Below, in pieces: positions 49,491 to 57,271 of a stretch of DNA of 64,000 nt. Every line of letters begins with the position of its first letter. The first letter of the stretch is position 1. Origin of the DNA: Mesorhizobium ventifaucium (GTDB taxonomy: Bacteria > Pseudomonadota > Alphaproteobacteria > Rhizobiales > Rhizobiaceae); assembly GCF_935822925.1 (NCBI RefSeq), contig NZ_CAKXZS010000023.1, forward strand, positions 483,384 to 547,383, given 5' to 3'. Position numbers and translations under genes: made by a program. The notes beneath the pieces were generated by a model. That model searched no databases. It saw only the letters and a program-made list of their open reading frames with translations, and was not told where the DNA came from.

Positions 49491-49542
49491 GGCTCTTCTC
49501 CTTCATTCCGGGTTCAGAGGCCACAGCCTCAGTTGGTTAGCC

Positions 49543-49585
49543 GCATGATCTTATCCGAAAAGTCTGCAACTTTTCGGGATCAAGC
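49543..49585. repeat. Type A palindrome between rpoA and rplQ
   Basis: GCATGATC ... GATCAAGC ends enclose CCGAAAAG and CTTTTCGG, the same consensus as at 1339 and 45416. It sits directly at the rpoA stop codon inside a continuous operon, so it must be co-transcribed and may form an RNA hairpin. Confidence 0.78.
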
Positions 49586-50596
49586 TTAGTATTGATCTTC
49601 GTAACGCTTGGCGAGGTCTTCGATGTTTTCCGGCGGCCAATCCGGCACTTCCATGCCGAGGTGCAGGCCCATCGCCGCCAGGACTTCCTTGATCTCGTTC
49701 AGCGACTTGCGGCCGAAGTTCGGGGTGCGCAGCATCTCGGCTTCGGTCTTCTGGATCAGGTCGCCGATATAGACGATGTTGTCGTTCTTCAGGCAGTTGG
49801 CCGAACGCACCGAAAGCTCAAGCTCGTCGACCTTCTTGAGCAGCGCCGGGTTGAAGGCAAGCTCGGTCACCTGTTCGGCGGCGACTTCCTTCTGCGGCTC
49901 GTCGAAATTGACGAACAGGCCAAGCTGGTCCTGCAAGATGCGGGCGGCGAAAGCCACCGCGTCCTCGCCCGAGATCGAACCGTCGGTGTCGATCGTCATG
50001 GTCAGCTTGTCATAGTCGAGAACCTGGCCCTCGCGGGTGTTCTCGACCTTGTAGGAGACCTTCTTGACCGGCGAGTAGAGGCTGTCGACCGGAATGAGGC
50101 CGATCGGCGCGTCTTCGGCGCGATTGCGGTCGGCCGGCACGTAGCCCTTGCCGGTATCGACGGTGAACTCCATGCGGATTTCAGCGCCTTCGTCCAGCGT
50201 GCAAATGACGTGGTCGGGATTGAGGATCTCGACGTCGCCGACCGTCTGGATGTCGCCGGCGAGAACAGCGCCCGGTCCCTGCTTGCGCACAACCATGCGC
50301 TTGGGGCCGTCGCCTTCCATGCGGATGGCGATTTCCTTGATGTTCAAGACGATGTCGGTCACGTCCTCGCGCACGCCGGCGATCGACGAGAATTCATGCA
50401 GAACGCCGTCGATCTGCACGGCGGTCACAGCCGCACCACGCAGCGAAGACAGAAGCACGCGACGCAGCGCGTTGCCGAGGGTCAGGCCGAAGCCGCGCTC
50501 GAGCGGCTCGGCGACCAGCGTGGTCAGCGTCTTCTTCTTCGAAGAGAACTCGATCTTGTTCGGCTTGATCAGTTCCTGCCAATTTTTCTGGATCAT
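49586..50596 (-). CDS. rpoA: RNA polymerase alpha subunit
   Basis: 336-residue alpha subunit: N-terminal assembly domain (FGLTLGNALRRVLLSSLRGA) and C-terminal DNA-binding domain with the two helix-hairpin-helix parts (LELSVRSANCLKNDNIVYIG, TPNFGRKSLNEIKEVLAAMG). The start at ATG 50596 gives MIQKNWQELIKPNKIEF, the usual N-terminus; the frame upstream is open but unrelated. About 100 bases separate it from rpsK; a type A repeat follows it. Confidence 0.98.
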   Translation of the reverse strand: MIQKNWQELIKPNKIEFSSKKKTLTTLVAEPLERGFGLTLGNALRRVLLSSLRGAAVTAVQIDGVLHEFSSIAGVREDVTDIVLNIKEIAIRMEGDGPKRMVVRKQGPGAVLAGDIQTVGDVEILNPDHVICTLDEGAEIRMEFTVDTGKGYVPADRNRAEDAPIGLIPVDSLYSPVKKVSYKVENTREGQVLDYDKLTMTIDTDGSISGEDAVAFAARILQDQLGLFVNFDEPQKEVAAEQVTELAFNPALLKKVDELELSVRSANCLKNDNIVYIGDLIQKTEAEMLRTPNFGRKSLNEIKEVLAAMGLHLGMEVPDWPPENIEDLAKRYEDQY

Positions 50597-50696
50597 GATG
50601 CTTTCCTTCCGTTGACCCGCCACCATCCAATCGTGGCGGGCGACCTGGAATGCCGTGGAGGAACGCTCCTGGCGTTCGCGCGGCGTTCGGTATTCT

Positions 50697-51086
50697 CTAG
50701 ACGCGGCGCTTCTTGCGCGGGCGGCAGCCATTGTGCGGGATCGGCGTCACATCACGGATCGAGGTGATGGTGAAGCCGGCTGCCTGCAATGCGCGCAGCG
50801 CCGATTCACGACCGGAGCCGGGTCCGCAGACCTCGACCTCAAGCATGCGCATGCCGTGTTCCTGGGCCTTCTTGGCAACGTCCTCGGCAGCCATCTGGGC
50901 AGCGAACGGGGTCGACTTGCGAGATCCCTTGAAGCCCTGGGCTCCCGCCGACGACCAGGCAATCGAATTGCCCTGCGCGTCGGTGATGGTGATCATCGTG
51001 TTGTTGAAGGTCGAGTTGACGTGGGCGACGCCCGACGAGATATTCTTGCGTTCGCGACGGCGAACACGTGTGGCTTCCTTGGCCAT
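50697..51086 (-). CDS. rpsK: 30S ribosomal protein S11
   Basis: 129-residue platform protein of the small subunit. Canonical segments: NISSGVAHVNSTFNNTMITI, WSSAGAQGFKGSRKSTPFAA, VCGPGSGRESALRALQAAG, DVTPIPHNGCRPRKKRRV. It is separated from rpsM by a repeat-built hairpin element (51141-51241), so spacing here is about 160 bases, wider than usual for this gene pair. Confidence 0.98.
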   Translation of the reverse strand: MAKEATRVRRRERKNISSGVAHVNSTFNNTMITITDAQGNSIAWSSAGAQGFKGSRKSTPFAAQMAAEDVAKKAQEHGMRMLEVEVCGPGSGRESALRALQAAGFTITSIRDVTPIPHNGCRPRKKRRV

Positions 51087-51140
51087 GATGGTCCTTTCAG
51101 TTGATCTCTACACCGCCGTAATGCCAGCGGCTCCACCTTC

Positions 51141-51241
51141 GTAAGGGAGTAGGGGAATAGGGCAGTAAGGGAGTATGTTAGTACGGCGCGGTCGTCCGCG
51201 ACCAAACATACTGCCCTACTGCCCTACTCCCATATTCCCCT
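51141..51241. repeat. Long hairpin built of 8-base units between rpsM and rpsK
   Basis: The left arm (51141-51180) and right arm (51205-51241) are imperfect inverted copies made of units like GTAGGGCA and GTAAGGGA, with a GC-rich centre that can itself pair (GGCGCGG/CCGCGACC). The right arm ends three bases after the rpsM stop codon. The element is transcribed within the ribosomal operon. Confidence 0.8.
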
Positions 51242-51244
51242 AAA

Positions 51245-51613
51245 TTACTTCTTCTTGCCGGCGATCGACTTGGCCGGGCCCTTGCGGGTGCGCGCATTGG
51301 TATGCGTGCGCTGGCCGCGAACCGGCAGCGAGCGGCGATGACGCAGGCCGCGATAGCAGCCGAGGTCCATGAGCCGCTTGATGTTCATCGACACTTCGCG
51401 GCGCAGATCGCCCTCGACCTGGTAGTCACGGTCGATCGTCTCGCGGATCTGCAGCACTTCCGCATCGGTCAGCTGGTTGACGCGGCGCTCGGCCGGGATG
51501 CCGACCTTGTCGACGATCTCCTGGGCGAAGCTTTTGCCAATGCCGTGAATGTACTGAAGCGCAATGACGACGCGCTTGTTGGTCGGAATGTTGACGCCGG
51601 CTATACGAGCCAT
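51245..51613 (-). CDS. rpsM: 30S ribosomal protein S13
   Basis: 122-residue head protein of the small subunit. Starts MARIAGVNIPTNKRVVIALQ; contains YIHGIGKSFAQEIVDKVGIP, EVSMNIKRLMDLGCYRGLRH and the C-terminal RSLPVRGQRTHTNARTRKGP. The frame extends 44 codons upstream of ATG 51613 without family similarity. A gap of about 190 bases separates it from adk; the next gene downstream is rpsK beyond a hairpin element. No rpmJ is present between secY/adk and rpsM. Confidence 0.98.
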   Translation of the reverse strand: MARIAGVNIPTNKRVVIALQYIHGIGKSFAQEIVDKVGIPAERRVNQLTDAEVLQIRETIDRDYQVEGDLRREVSMNIKRLMDLGCYRGLRHRRSLPVRGQRTHTNARTRKGPAKSIAGKKK

Positions 51614-51804
51614 GTTCTTCTCTTCTCCATGTGGGCCGGACAAGCCGGCGCTATCAAAGTTGCCCCGCGTCCGGTGGAGGCCGGCCCATGCGGGAGTTTC
51701 CAGTTCAAAGCGGCTGCCTTGCCCTTGCGGGCAAGCAAGCCTCATGCCTGATAGGAAGACGGGCCGCCATACCCCAGCGAACCGCTCCAGTCAAGCGTAA
51801 TCGT

Positions 51805-52425
51805 TTATTTTCCGTACGCAGACCCTTGGGCCGCCACTGGGGTCGCAGCCGTGAGCACCGCTTCGATCTGCCGCGTCACCGCATCGATGTCGGCCATGCC
51901 GTCGACACCTCTGAGCTTGCCCTTGGCATAGTAGTAGCCGATCAGTGGCGACGTCTTCTTGTAGTACTCCTTCAGGCGCTCTTCGAACACCGCCGGATTG
52001 TCGTCCTTTCGCACCGGCAGACCCGCGGCCTTGGCCTCTTCGGCGCGCTTGCCGATTCGACCAACCAGCGCCTTGTCGTCGACGACAAGTTCGATGACGG
52101 CGTCGAGAGTGAGGCCGCGAGCCGAGAGCATCGATTCAACCGCGTCTGCCTGCACCAGGGTTCGCGGGTATCCGTCAAGGATGAATCCCCCGGCGCAATC
52201 GGCCTGATCGATGCGCTCGGCAACAATGGCGTTGACGATGGCGTCGGAAACCAGTTCGCCAGCATCCATCACCGCCTTGGCCCGCTTGCCGACTTCGGTG
52301 CCGGCCTGGACAGCAGCGCGCAGCATATCGCCCGTGGAGAGTTGGGGTATGCCGTATTTTTCTACCAGTCTTTGTGCTTGTGTCCCCTTGCCCGCCCCTG
52401 GCGGCCCAAGCAATATCAACCTCAT
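51805..52425 (-). CDS. adk: Adenylate kinase
   Basis: Interconverts ATP plus AMP and two ADP. The 206-residue protein has the P-loop MRLILLGPPGAGKGTQA, LSTGDMLRAAV, the AMP-binding GFILDGYPRT, and the short LID form (about RIGKRAEEAKAAGLPVRKDD) without zinc cysteines. The ATG overlaps the secY stop by four bases (ATGA), so translation is coupled to secY, as in many bacteria. A short Ala/Gly-rich tail ends the protein. Confidence 0.97.
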   Translation of the reverse strand: MRLILLGPPGAGKGTQAQRLVEKYGIPQLSTGDMLRAAVQAGTEVGKRAKAVMDAGELVSDAIVNAIVAERIDQADCAGGFILDGYPRTLVQADAVESMLSARGLTLDAVIELVVDDKALVGRIGKRAEEAKAAGLPVRKDDNPAVFEERLKEYYKKTSPLIGYYYAKGKLRGVDGMADIDAVTRQIEAVLTAATPVAAQGSAYGK

Positions 52426-53762
52426 CTGGCCTTCTTCCCCCCGCGCAGCTTCGACTTCTTGATCAGGCCCTCATACTGGTGCGCGATCAGGTGGCCCTGA
52501 ATCTGCGCCACCGTGTCGAGCGTTACACTGACCACGATCAGAAGCGATGTGCCACCGAGGTAGAATGGTACGCCAGTCGCTGAAATCAGGAACTCGGGCA
52601 GCAGACACACCAGCACCAGATAAATGGCGCCGACGACGGTGATGCGGGTGAGAACATAGTCGATATAATCGGCGGTGCGCTCGCCCGGACGGTAGCCCGG
52701 AATGAAACCCGAATGCTTCTTGAGCTGGTCGGCGGTGTCCTTCGGGTTGAAGACGATCGCCGTATAGAAGAAGGCGAAAAACACGATCATCGCCGCATAG
52801 AACGCCATGTAGAGCGGCTGGCCATGGCCGAGTGCCGCCAGGACAGTGCTGGCCCAGGCTGGCATGTTGGTCGTCTGCGAGAAGCCGGCGACCGTTGCCG
52901 GCAGCAACAGCAGCGAAGAGGCGAAGATCGGCGGAATGACGCCGGCCGTGTTGAGCTTGAGCGGCAGGTGCGAGGTGTCGCCCTGGAACATGCGGTTGCC
53001 GACCTGGCGCTTTGGATACTGGATCAGCAAGCGCCGCTGGGCGCGCTCGAAGAACACAATCAGCGCGATAACGACGACGGCGAGAACGATGATCGCCAGG
53101 ATCAGGCCGGTCGACAGCGCGCCGGTGCGGCCAAGTTCCAGCGTACCGGAGATGGCTTGCGGCAGGCCGGCGACGATGCCGGCAAAGATGATCAGCGAAA
53201 TGCCGTTGCCGATGCCGCGGGCGGTGATCTGCTCGCCGAGCCACATCAGGAACATGGTGCCGCCGACCAGCGTGATGACGGTCGAGATGCGGAAGAACAT
53301 GCCGGGATCGCTGACGATGCCGTTGCCGCCTTCCAGTCCGACCGCAATGCCGTAGGCCTGGACCAGCGCCAAAAGCACGGTGCCGTAGCGGGTATACTGG
53401 TTGATGACCTTGCGGCCCTGCTCGCCTTCCTTCTTCAGCGCCTCCAGTGTCGGGATGACGGAGGTCATCAGCTGCATGATGATGGAAGCGGAGATATAGG
53501 GCATGATGCCGAGCGCAAAGATCGCCATGCGCTCGACGGCGCCACCGGCGAACATGTTGAACATGCCAAGCACGCCCTTGCTTTGCGACGAGAAGGCCTG
53601 GGCGAAAGCGTCGGGATTGATGCCGGGCAGCGGGATATAGGTGCCGAGGCGGTAGACGAGCAGCGCGCCAACGGTGAACCAGATGCGCTTCTTCAGATCC
53701 TCCGCCTTGGCGAAGGCCGAGAAATTCAGATTCGAGGCTAGTTGTTCAGCAGCCGAAGCCAT
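52422..53762 (-). CDS. secY: Protein translocase channel subunit SecY
   Basis: 446-residue, ten-helix core of the Sec translocon. Typical parts: KKRIWFTVGALLVYRLGTYI, GGAVERMAIFALGIMPYISA, LEALKKEGEQGRKVINQYTR, GNGISLIIFAGIVAGLP, QVGNRMFQGDTSHLPLKLNT, FNPKDTADQLKKHSGFIPGY and C-terminal GGTSLLIVVSVTLDTVAQIQ. About 200 bases separate it from rplO, including a perfect palindromic hairpin; adk overlaps its end. Confidence 0.98.
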   Translation of the reverse strand: MASAAEQLASNLNFSAFAKAEDLKKRIWFTVGALLVYRLGTYIPLPGINPDAFAQAFSSQSKGVLGMFNMFAGGAVERMAIFALGIMPYISASIIMQLMTSVIPTLEALKKEGEQGRKVINQYTRYGTVLLALVQAYGIAVGLEGGNGIVSDPGMFFRISTVITLVGGTMFLMWLGEQITARGIGNGISLIIFAGIVAGLPQAISGTLELGRTGALSTGLILAIIVLAVVVIALIVFFERAQRRLLIQYPKRQVGNRMFQGDTSHLPLKLNTAGVIPPIFASSLLLLPATVAGFSQTTNMPAWASTVLAALGHGQPLYMAFYAAMIVFFAFFYTAIVFNPKDTADQLKKHSGFIPGYRPGERTADYIDYVLTRITVVGAIYLVLVCLLPEFLISATGVPFYLGGTSLLIVVSVTLDTVAQIQGHLIAHQYEGLIKKSKLRGGKKAR

Positions 53763-53858
53763 GCCTGATTCTCCGCTTGGTCACGCTCGATGGCCCGCAA
53801 CTCAGGCGGCGCGTGTCACCGAAGCTCACGAGATAAGCTCCGGACTGCAAACATGCAA

Positions 53859-53880
53859 GCGGCCGCGTTGACGCGGCCGC
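53859..53880. other. Perfect GC hairpin between rplO and secY
   Basis: GCGGCCGCG (53859-53867) pairs exactly with CGCGGCCGC (53872-53880) around TTGA. On the minus strand TTGC follows, not a T-run. It sits midway in the 204-base gap upstream of secY and may attenuate or mark an internal processing site. Confidence 0.6.
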
Positions 53881-53966
53881 AATATTGAGCGGATCAAAGC
53901 GCAATCGAAAGCGAAAGGTGTCCCACTCTATGTGTTCCACTCTGGCGATCGCGCTTCAAATCGCCG

Positions 53967-54440
53967 TTACTCGGCTGCTGCCTTTTCCGGCAGCTTCACC
54001 GAACCGCCGGCCTTTTCGATCTTCTCGATGGCAGCCTTGGAGGCGCCGGCCACGTCGAAGGTAAGCTTCGACTTGATCTCGCCGTCGGAGAGGATGCGCA
54101 CGCCGTCCTTGACGCGGCGGATGACGCCGGCCGCGACCAGCGCTTCGGCGGTCACGATCGTCTTGGCGTCGAGCTTCTTGGCATCGAGCGCGGCCTGGAT
54201 GCGGGCCAGCGACACGACGGTAAAGCTCTTGGCGAAGATGTTGTTGAAGCCACGCTTCGGCAAGCGCCGGTAGAGCGGCATCTGGCCACCCTCGAATCCA
54301 TTGACGGCGACGCCGGAGCGCGCCTTCTGGCCCTTGACGCCGCGACCGGCGGTCTTGCCCGAGCCGGAACCGATGCCGCGGCCGAGACGCTTCCTGGAAT
54401 GCGTCGCGCCGTCCTTGTCACGCAGATCGTTGAGTTTCAT
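53967..54440 (-). CDS. rplO: 50S ribosomal protein L15
   Basis: 157-residue protein starting MKLNDLRDKDGATHSRKRLG, then GRGIGSGSGKTAGRGVKGQK and ARSGVAVNGFEGGQMPLYRR, the Gly/Arg-rich extended region that threads into 23S rRNA. The C-terminal KAAIEKIEKAGGSVKLPEK is canonical. ATG 54440 lies 22 bases after the rpmD stop. Confidence 0.98.
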   Translation of the reverse strand: MKLNDLRDKDGATHSRKRLGRGIGSGSGKTAGRGVKGQKARSGVAVNGFEGGQMPLYRRLPKRGFNNIFAKSFTVVSLARIQAALDAKKLDAKTIVTAEALVAAGVIRRVKDGVRILSDGEIKSKLTFDVAGASKAAIEKIEKAGGSVKLPEKAAAE

Positions 54441-54462
54441 CTGAGTTCTCCTGCGCTCTGGT

Positions 54463-54660
54463 TCAGCCCTCGTCCACAACGCGGACGAGATGCTGGACGG
54501 CAGCGATCATGCCGCGCACGGAGGGGGTGTCCTCCAGCGTGCGCTGCTTGTGCATCTTGTTGAGGCCGAGGCCGACCAGCGTCGCGCGCTGCTCCTTCGG
54601 CCGGCGGATCGGCGAACCTATCTGCTCGACGGTGACGGTCTTGGTTGCTTTCTTGGCCAT
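54463..54660 (-). CDS. rpmD: 50S ribosomal protein L30
   Basis: 65-residue protein: TVTVEQIGSPIRRPKEQRAT, LVGLGLNKMHKQRTLEDTPS, then VRGMIAAVQHLVRVV. The start at ATG 54660 (MAKKATKTV) is favoured over the ATG two codons upstream by family alignment. It sits between rpsE and rplO in standard spc order. Confidence 0.97.
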   Translation of the reverse strand: MAKKATKTVTVEQIGSPIRRPKEQRATLVGLGLNKMHKQRTLEDTPSVRGMIAAVQHLVRVVDEG

Positions 54661-54684
54661 GGTCAAAATCCCTGGTCAGCGCGA

Positions 54685-55248
54685 CTATTCTTCGGCCGCA
54701 ACGGCGGTGCCGCGGCGGGCCTGAAGGGTCGAATACTTGATGCCGCGCGCGGCAGCCACATCCTTGGGATGCATCTGGCTCTTCAGCGCGTCGAAGGTGG
54801 CGCGAACCATGTTGTACGGGTTCGACGAACCCATCGACTTGGCGACCACGTCATGCATGCCGAGCGTCTCGAAGACGGCGCGCATCGGGCCGCCGGCGAT
54901 GATGCCGGTACCCTGCTTGGCAGCGCGCAGCAGAACGCGTCCGGCACCCCAGCGTCCTTCGACGTCGTGATGCAGCGTACGGCCCGAGCGCAGCGGCACG
55001 AAGATCATGTCGCGCTTGGCCGATTCGGTCGCCTTGCGGATCGCCTCTGGCACTTCGCGCGCCTTGCCGTGACCGAAGCCGACGCGGCCCTTCTGGTCGC
55101 CGACGACGACGAGTGCTGCAAAGCCGAAGCGCCGGCCGCCCTTGACGACCTTGGCGACGCGGTTGATGTGGACGAGCTTGTCCACCATGCCGTCGTCGCG
55201 CTCTTCGCGATCACGGCCGCGGCCGCCATCCCTACGTTCCTGTGCCAT
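54685..55248 (-). CDS. rpsE: 30S ribosomal protein S5
   Basis: 187-residue protein. After an arginine/aspartate-rich N-terminus (MAQERRDGGRGRDREER) come LVHINRVAKVVKGGRRFGFA, ALVVVGDQKGRVGFGHGKAR, EVPEAIRKATESAKRDMI and GTGIIAGGPMRAVFETLGMH, the standard S5 core. ATG 55248 is preceded by AAGGAACAGGA. rplR lies 80 bases upstream. Confidence 0.98.
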   Translation of the reverse strand: MAQERRDGGRGRDREERDDGMVDKLVHINRVAKVVKGGRRFGFAALVVVGDQKGRVGFGHGKAREVPEAIRKATESAKRDMIFVPLRSGRTLHHDVEGRWGAGRVLLRAAKQGTGIIAGGPMRAVFETLGMHDVVAKSMGSSNPYNMVRATFDALKSQMHPKDVAAARGIKYSTLQARRGTAVAAEE

Positions 55249-55328
55249 ATCCTGTTCCTTGTTTTTTTCCGGAAGCACGGTTGATGATGATATCCGGCAC
55301 CTCTGTGGGTTGCCGGGAGCGAAACGTT

Positions 55329-55688
55329 TTAGAAACTCAAGCCACCTTCACGGGCGGCCTCGGCCAGCGCCTTGACGCGGCCGTGGTAGATGTACGGTCC
55401 GCGGTCGAAGACGACTTCCTTGACGCCGGCCTTCGAAGCGCGCTCGGCAATCAGCTTGCCGATTGCCACAGCGGCGGCAGTGTCGGCACCGGTCTTGAGC
55501 GAACCCTTGATGTCCTTCTCCAGCGTCGAGGCGGCAGCGATGGTGTGGCCCTTGGCGTCGTCGATGACCTGGACGTAGATGTTCTTCGACGTGCGGTGGA
55601 CCGACAGACGCGGACGCTCGCCGGCGACCTTCTTGATCTGGCGGCGGACGCGCTGAGCGCGGCGTTGAGTGGATTCTTTCGAGCCCAT
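55329..55688 (-). CDS. rplR: 50S ribosomal protein L18
   Basis: 119-residue 5S rRNA-binding protein: TQRRAQRVRRQIKKVAGERP, RLSVHRTSKNIYVQVIDDAK, GKLIAERASKAGVKEVVFDR and GPYIYHGRVKALAEAAREGG. The start at ATG 55688 (MGSKESTQ) fits the family; a longer open frame upstream does not. A hairpin element separates it from rplF. Confidence 0.98.
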   Translation of the reverse strand: MGSKESTQRRAQRVRRQIKKVAGERPRLSVHRTSKNIYVQVIDDAKGHTIAAASTLEKDIKGSLKTGADTAAAVAIGKLIAERASKAGVKEVVFDRGPYIYHGRVKALAEAAREGGLSF

Positions 55689-55777
55689 GAGTATCAGTTC
55701 CTTGCCTTCAAAAAACGGGGGCAACCCTGTGCGGTAGGACAAGCCTCCCGCGACCGCTCCCCGCGGCGTTGATTTGC

Positions 55778-55872
55778 AGTGAATGGTGAATGGAAAGATA
55801 GTGAAAGGTAGAAACCAAGTGCCAGCCGGCCCCTGCTCTATCCTACTGCCATTTTACCATTCACCATTCACT
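55778..55872. repeat. Hairpin built of GTGAATG units between rplF and rplR
   Basis: AGTGAATGGTGAATGG (55778-55793) is perfectly inverted at 55857-55872 (CCATTCACCATTCACT), with weaker pairing continuing inwards. The arms are direct repeats of GTGAATG. The right arm ends 10 bases from the rplF stop codon. Its design matches the element at 51141 but the sequence is unrelated. Confidence 0.85.
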
Positions 55873-55882
55873 ATTGACGCAA

Positions 55883-56416
55883 TTACTTCTTCTTGCCTTC
55901 CTTGCGGACGATCTTCTCGCCAGCGTAACGAACGCCCTTGCCCTTGTACGGCTCAGGACCGCGATATTCGCGGATCTCGGCAGCAACCTGACCGACCTTC
56001 TGCTTGTCGATGCCGGTCACGGTGATTTCCGTCGGCTTCGGCACGGTGATCGTGATGTCCTGCGGCGTTTCGTAGACGACGTCATGGCTGAAGCCGAGCG
56101 CCAGCTGCAGGTTCTTGCCCTGCATGGCGGCGCGATAGCCGACGCCGGTGATCTCGAGCCTCTTTTCGAAACCGTCCTTGACGCCCTGCAGGATGTTGAC
56201 GATCTGCGTGCGGGACATGCCCCATTTGGAACGGGCGGTCTTGGTCTGGTCGCGTGGCTGGACAGCGATCTCGCTGCCTTCCATCTTGACCAGTACTTCG
56301 TCGTTGACCACGAACTTCAGCTCACCCTTGGGGCCCTTCGCCGTGACGGTCTGGCCGTCGACGGTCGCGGTCACGCCCTGCGGCAGCGAAACGGGTTTCT
56401 TTCCAATACGAGACAT
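55883..56416 (-). CDS. rplF: 50S ribosomal protein L6
   Basis: 177-residue protein with two L6 domains: MSRIGKKPVSLPQGVTATVD, TVTAKGPKGELKFVVNDEVL, EITGVGYRAAMQGKNLQLAL, GFSHDVVYETPQDITITVPK and the C-terminal signature GQVAAEIREYRGPEPYKGKG. Standard spc order after rpsH, although an A-like palindrome lies between them and a hairpin element follows. Confidence 0.98.
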   Translation of the reverse strand: MSRIGKKPVSLPQGVTATVDGQTVTAKGPKGELKFVVNDEVLVKMEGSEIAVQPRDQTKTARSKWGMSRTQIVNILQGVKDGFEKRLEITGVGYRAAMQGKNLQLALGFSHDVVYETPQDITITVPKPTEITVTGIDKQKVGQVAAEIREYRGPEPYKGKGVRYAGEKIVRKEGKKK

Positions 56417-56458
56417 TTTGTTGTCCTCGTCACTTCTCTTGTTTCAGGTCTCTGTTTC

Positions 56459-56523
56459 GAGCGTGATCTTGTCCGAAGCCGGGTTCCACTTTTCACTGCG
56501 TGGTTCGGTTCGGGATCGCGCTC
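56459..56523. repeat. Diverged type A palindrome between rpsH and rplF
   Basis: GAGCGTGATC and GATCGCGCTC form the outer arms and TCCGAA/TTCGG parts of the type A consensus lie inside, with an insertion of about 17 bases. It ends five bases before the rpsH stop on the minus strand. Confidence 0.6.
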
Positions 56524-56527
56524 CAGA

Positions 56528-56926
56528 TCAGAAGATCTGGCAGAGGATTTCCCCGCCGACATTCTGTTCACGCGCTTCGTGGTCGGCCATCACGCCCTTC
56601 GGCGTCGAAAGGATGGCGATGCCGAGGCCGTTGGCGACGTGCGGGATCGACTTCGCCGAAACGTAGACACGACGGCCCGGCTTCGAGACGCGGGCGATTT
56701 CGCGCACGACCGGCGCACCGTCGAAATACTTTAGCTCGATTTCGATTTCGGACTTGCCGTTGTCGAAGTCGGTCTGGCTGTAGTCGCGGATGTAGCCTTC
56801 CGCCTTCAGCACGTCGAGGACGCGGGTACGCAGGCGCGAGGCCGGCGTCGAAACGCTCGACTTCTTGCGGCCATAGGCGTTGCGGATGCGGGTCAGCATA
56901 TCGCCGAGAGGATCGCTCAATGACAT
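56528..56926 (-). CDS. rpsH: 30S ribosomal protein S8
   Basis: 132-residue protein: MSLSDPLGDMLTRIRNAYGR, SRLRTRVLDVLKAEGYIRDY, ARVSKPGRRVYVSAKSIPHV and the C-terminal GLGIAILSTPKGVMADHEAR. It binds 16S rRNA and in E. coli also represses the spc operon; such control is not visible here. rpsN lies 12 bases upstream. Confidence 0.98.
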   Translation of the reverse strand: MSLSDPLGDMLTRIRNAYGRKKSSVSTPASRLRTRVLDVLKAEGYIRDYSQTDFDNGKSEIEIELKYFDGAPVVREIARVSKPGRRVYVSAKSIPHVANGLGIAILSTPKGVMADHEAREQNVGGEILCQIF

Positions 56927-56938
56927 GTTATGTCCTCC

Positions 56939-57244
56939 TTACCAGCTCGACTTGACCAGGCCCGGGATCTGGCCGTTGTTGCCGAGATCACGAAGCGCGA
57001 TGCGCGATACTTTGAGCTTGCGATAGTAGGCACGCGGACGTCCGGTGACTTCGCAGCGGTTGCGGATGCGGATCTTGGCCGAGTTGCGCGGCAGTGCCGC
57101 AAGCTTCAGCTGAGCGCGGAAGCGCTCTTCCATCGGCTTGGACTGATCCATGACGATCGCCTTGAGGACCTTACGCTTGGCAGCGTACTGGTCCACAAGC
57201 TTGCGGCGCCTGTTGTTCTTCTCGACTGAGCTGGTCTTTGCCAT
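56939..57244 (-). CDS. rpsN: 30S ribosomal protein S14
   Basis: 101-residue zinc-free (long) form of S14: KTSSVEKNNRRRKLVDQYAA, KRKVLKAIVMDQSKPMEERF, LPRNSAKIRIRNRCEVTGRP, RAYYRKLKVSRIALRDLGNN and final GQIPGLVKSSW. The CXXC pairs of the short zinc form are absent, as usual for the form encoded in the spc operon of proteobacteria. Confidence 0.98.
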   Translation of the reverse strand: MAKTSSVEKNNRRRKLVDQYAAKRKVLKAIVMDQSKPMEERFRAQLKLAALPRNSAKIRIRNRCEVTGRPRAYYRKLKVSRIALRDLGNNGQIPGLVKSSW

Positions 57245-57271
57245 TTCAGATTTTTCCTTTTCTCGCTGCCG

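Noticed and set aside
53886..53960. Further type A palindrome upstream of secY
   Set aside because: CGCAATCG and CGATCGCG suggest arms, but the inner consensus (CCGAAAA/TTTTCGG) is absent, so I left it out.
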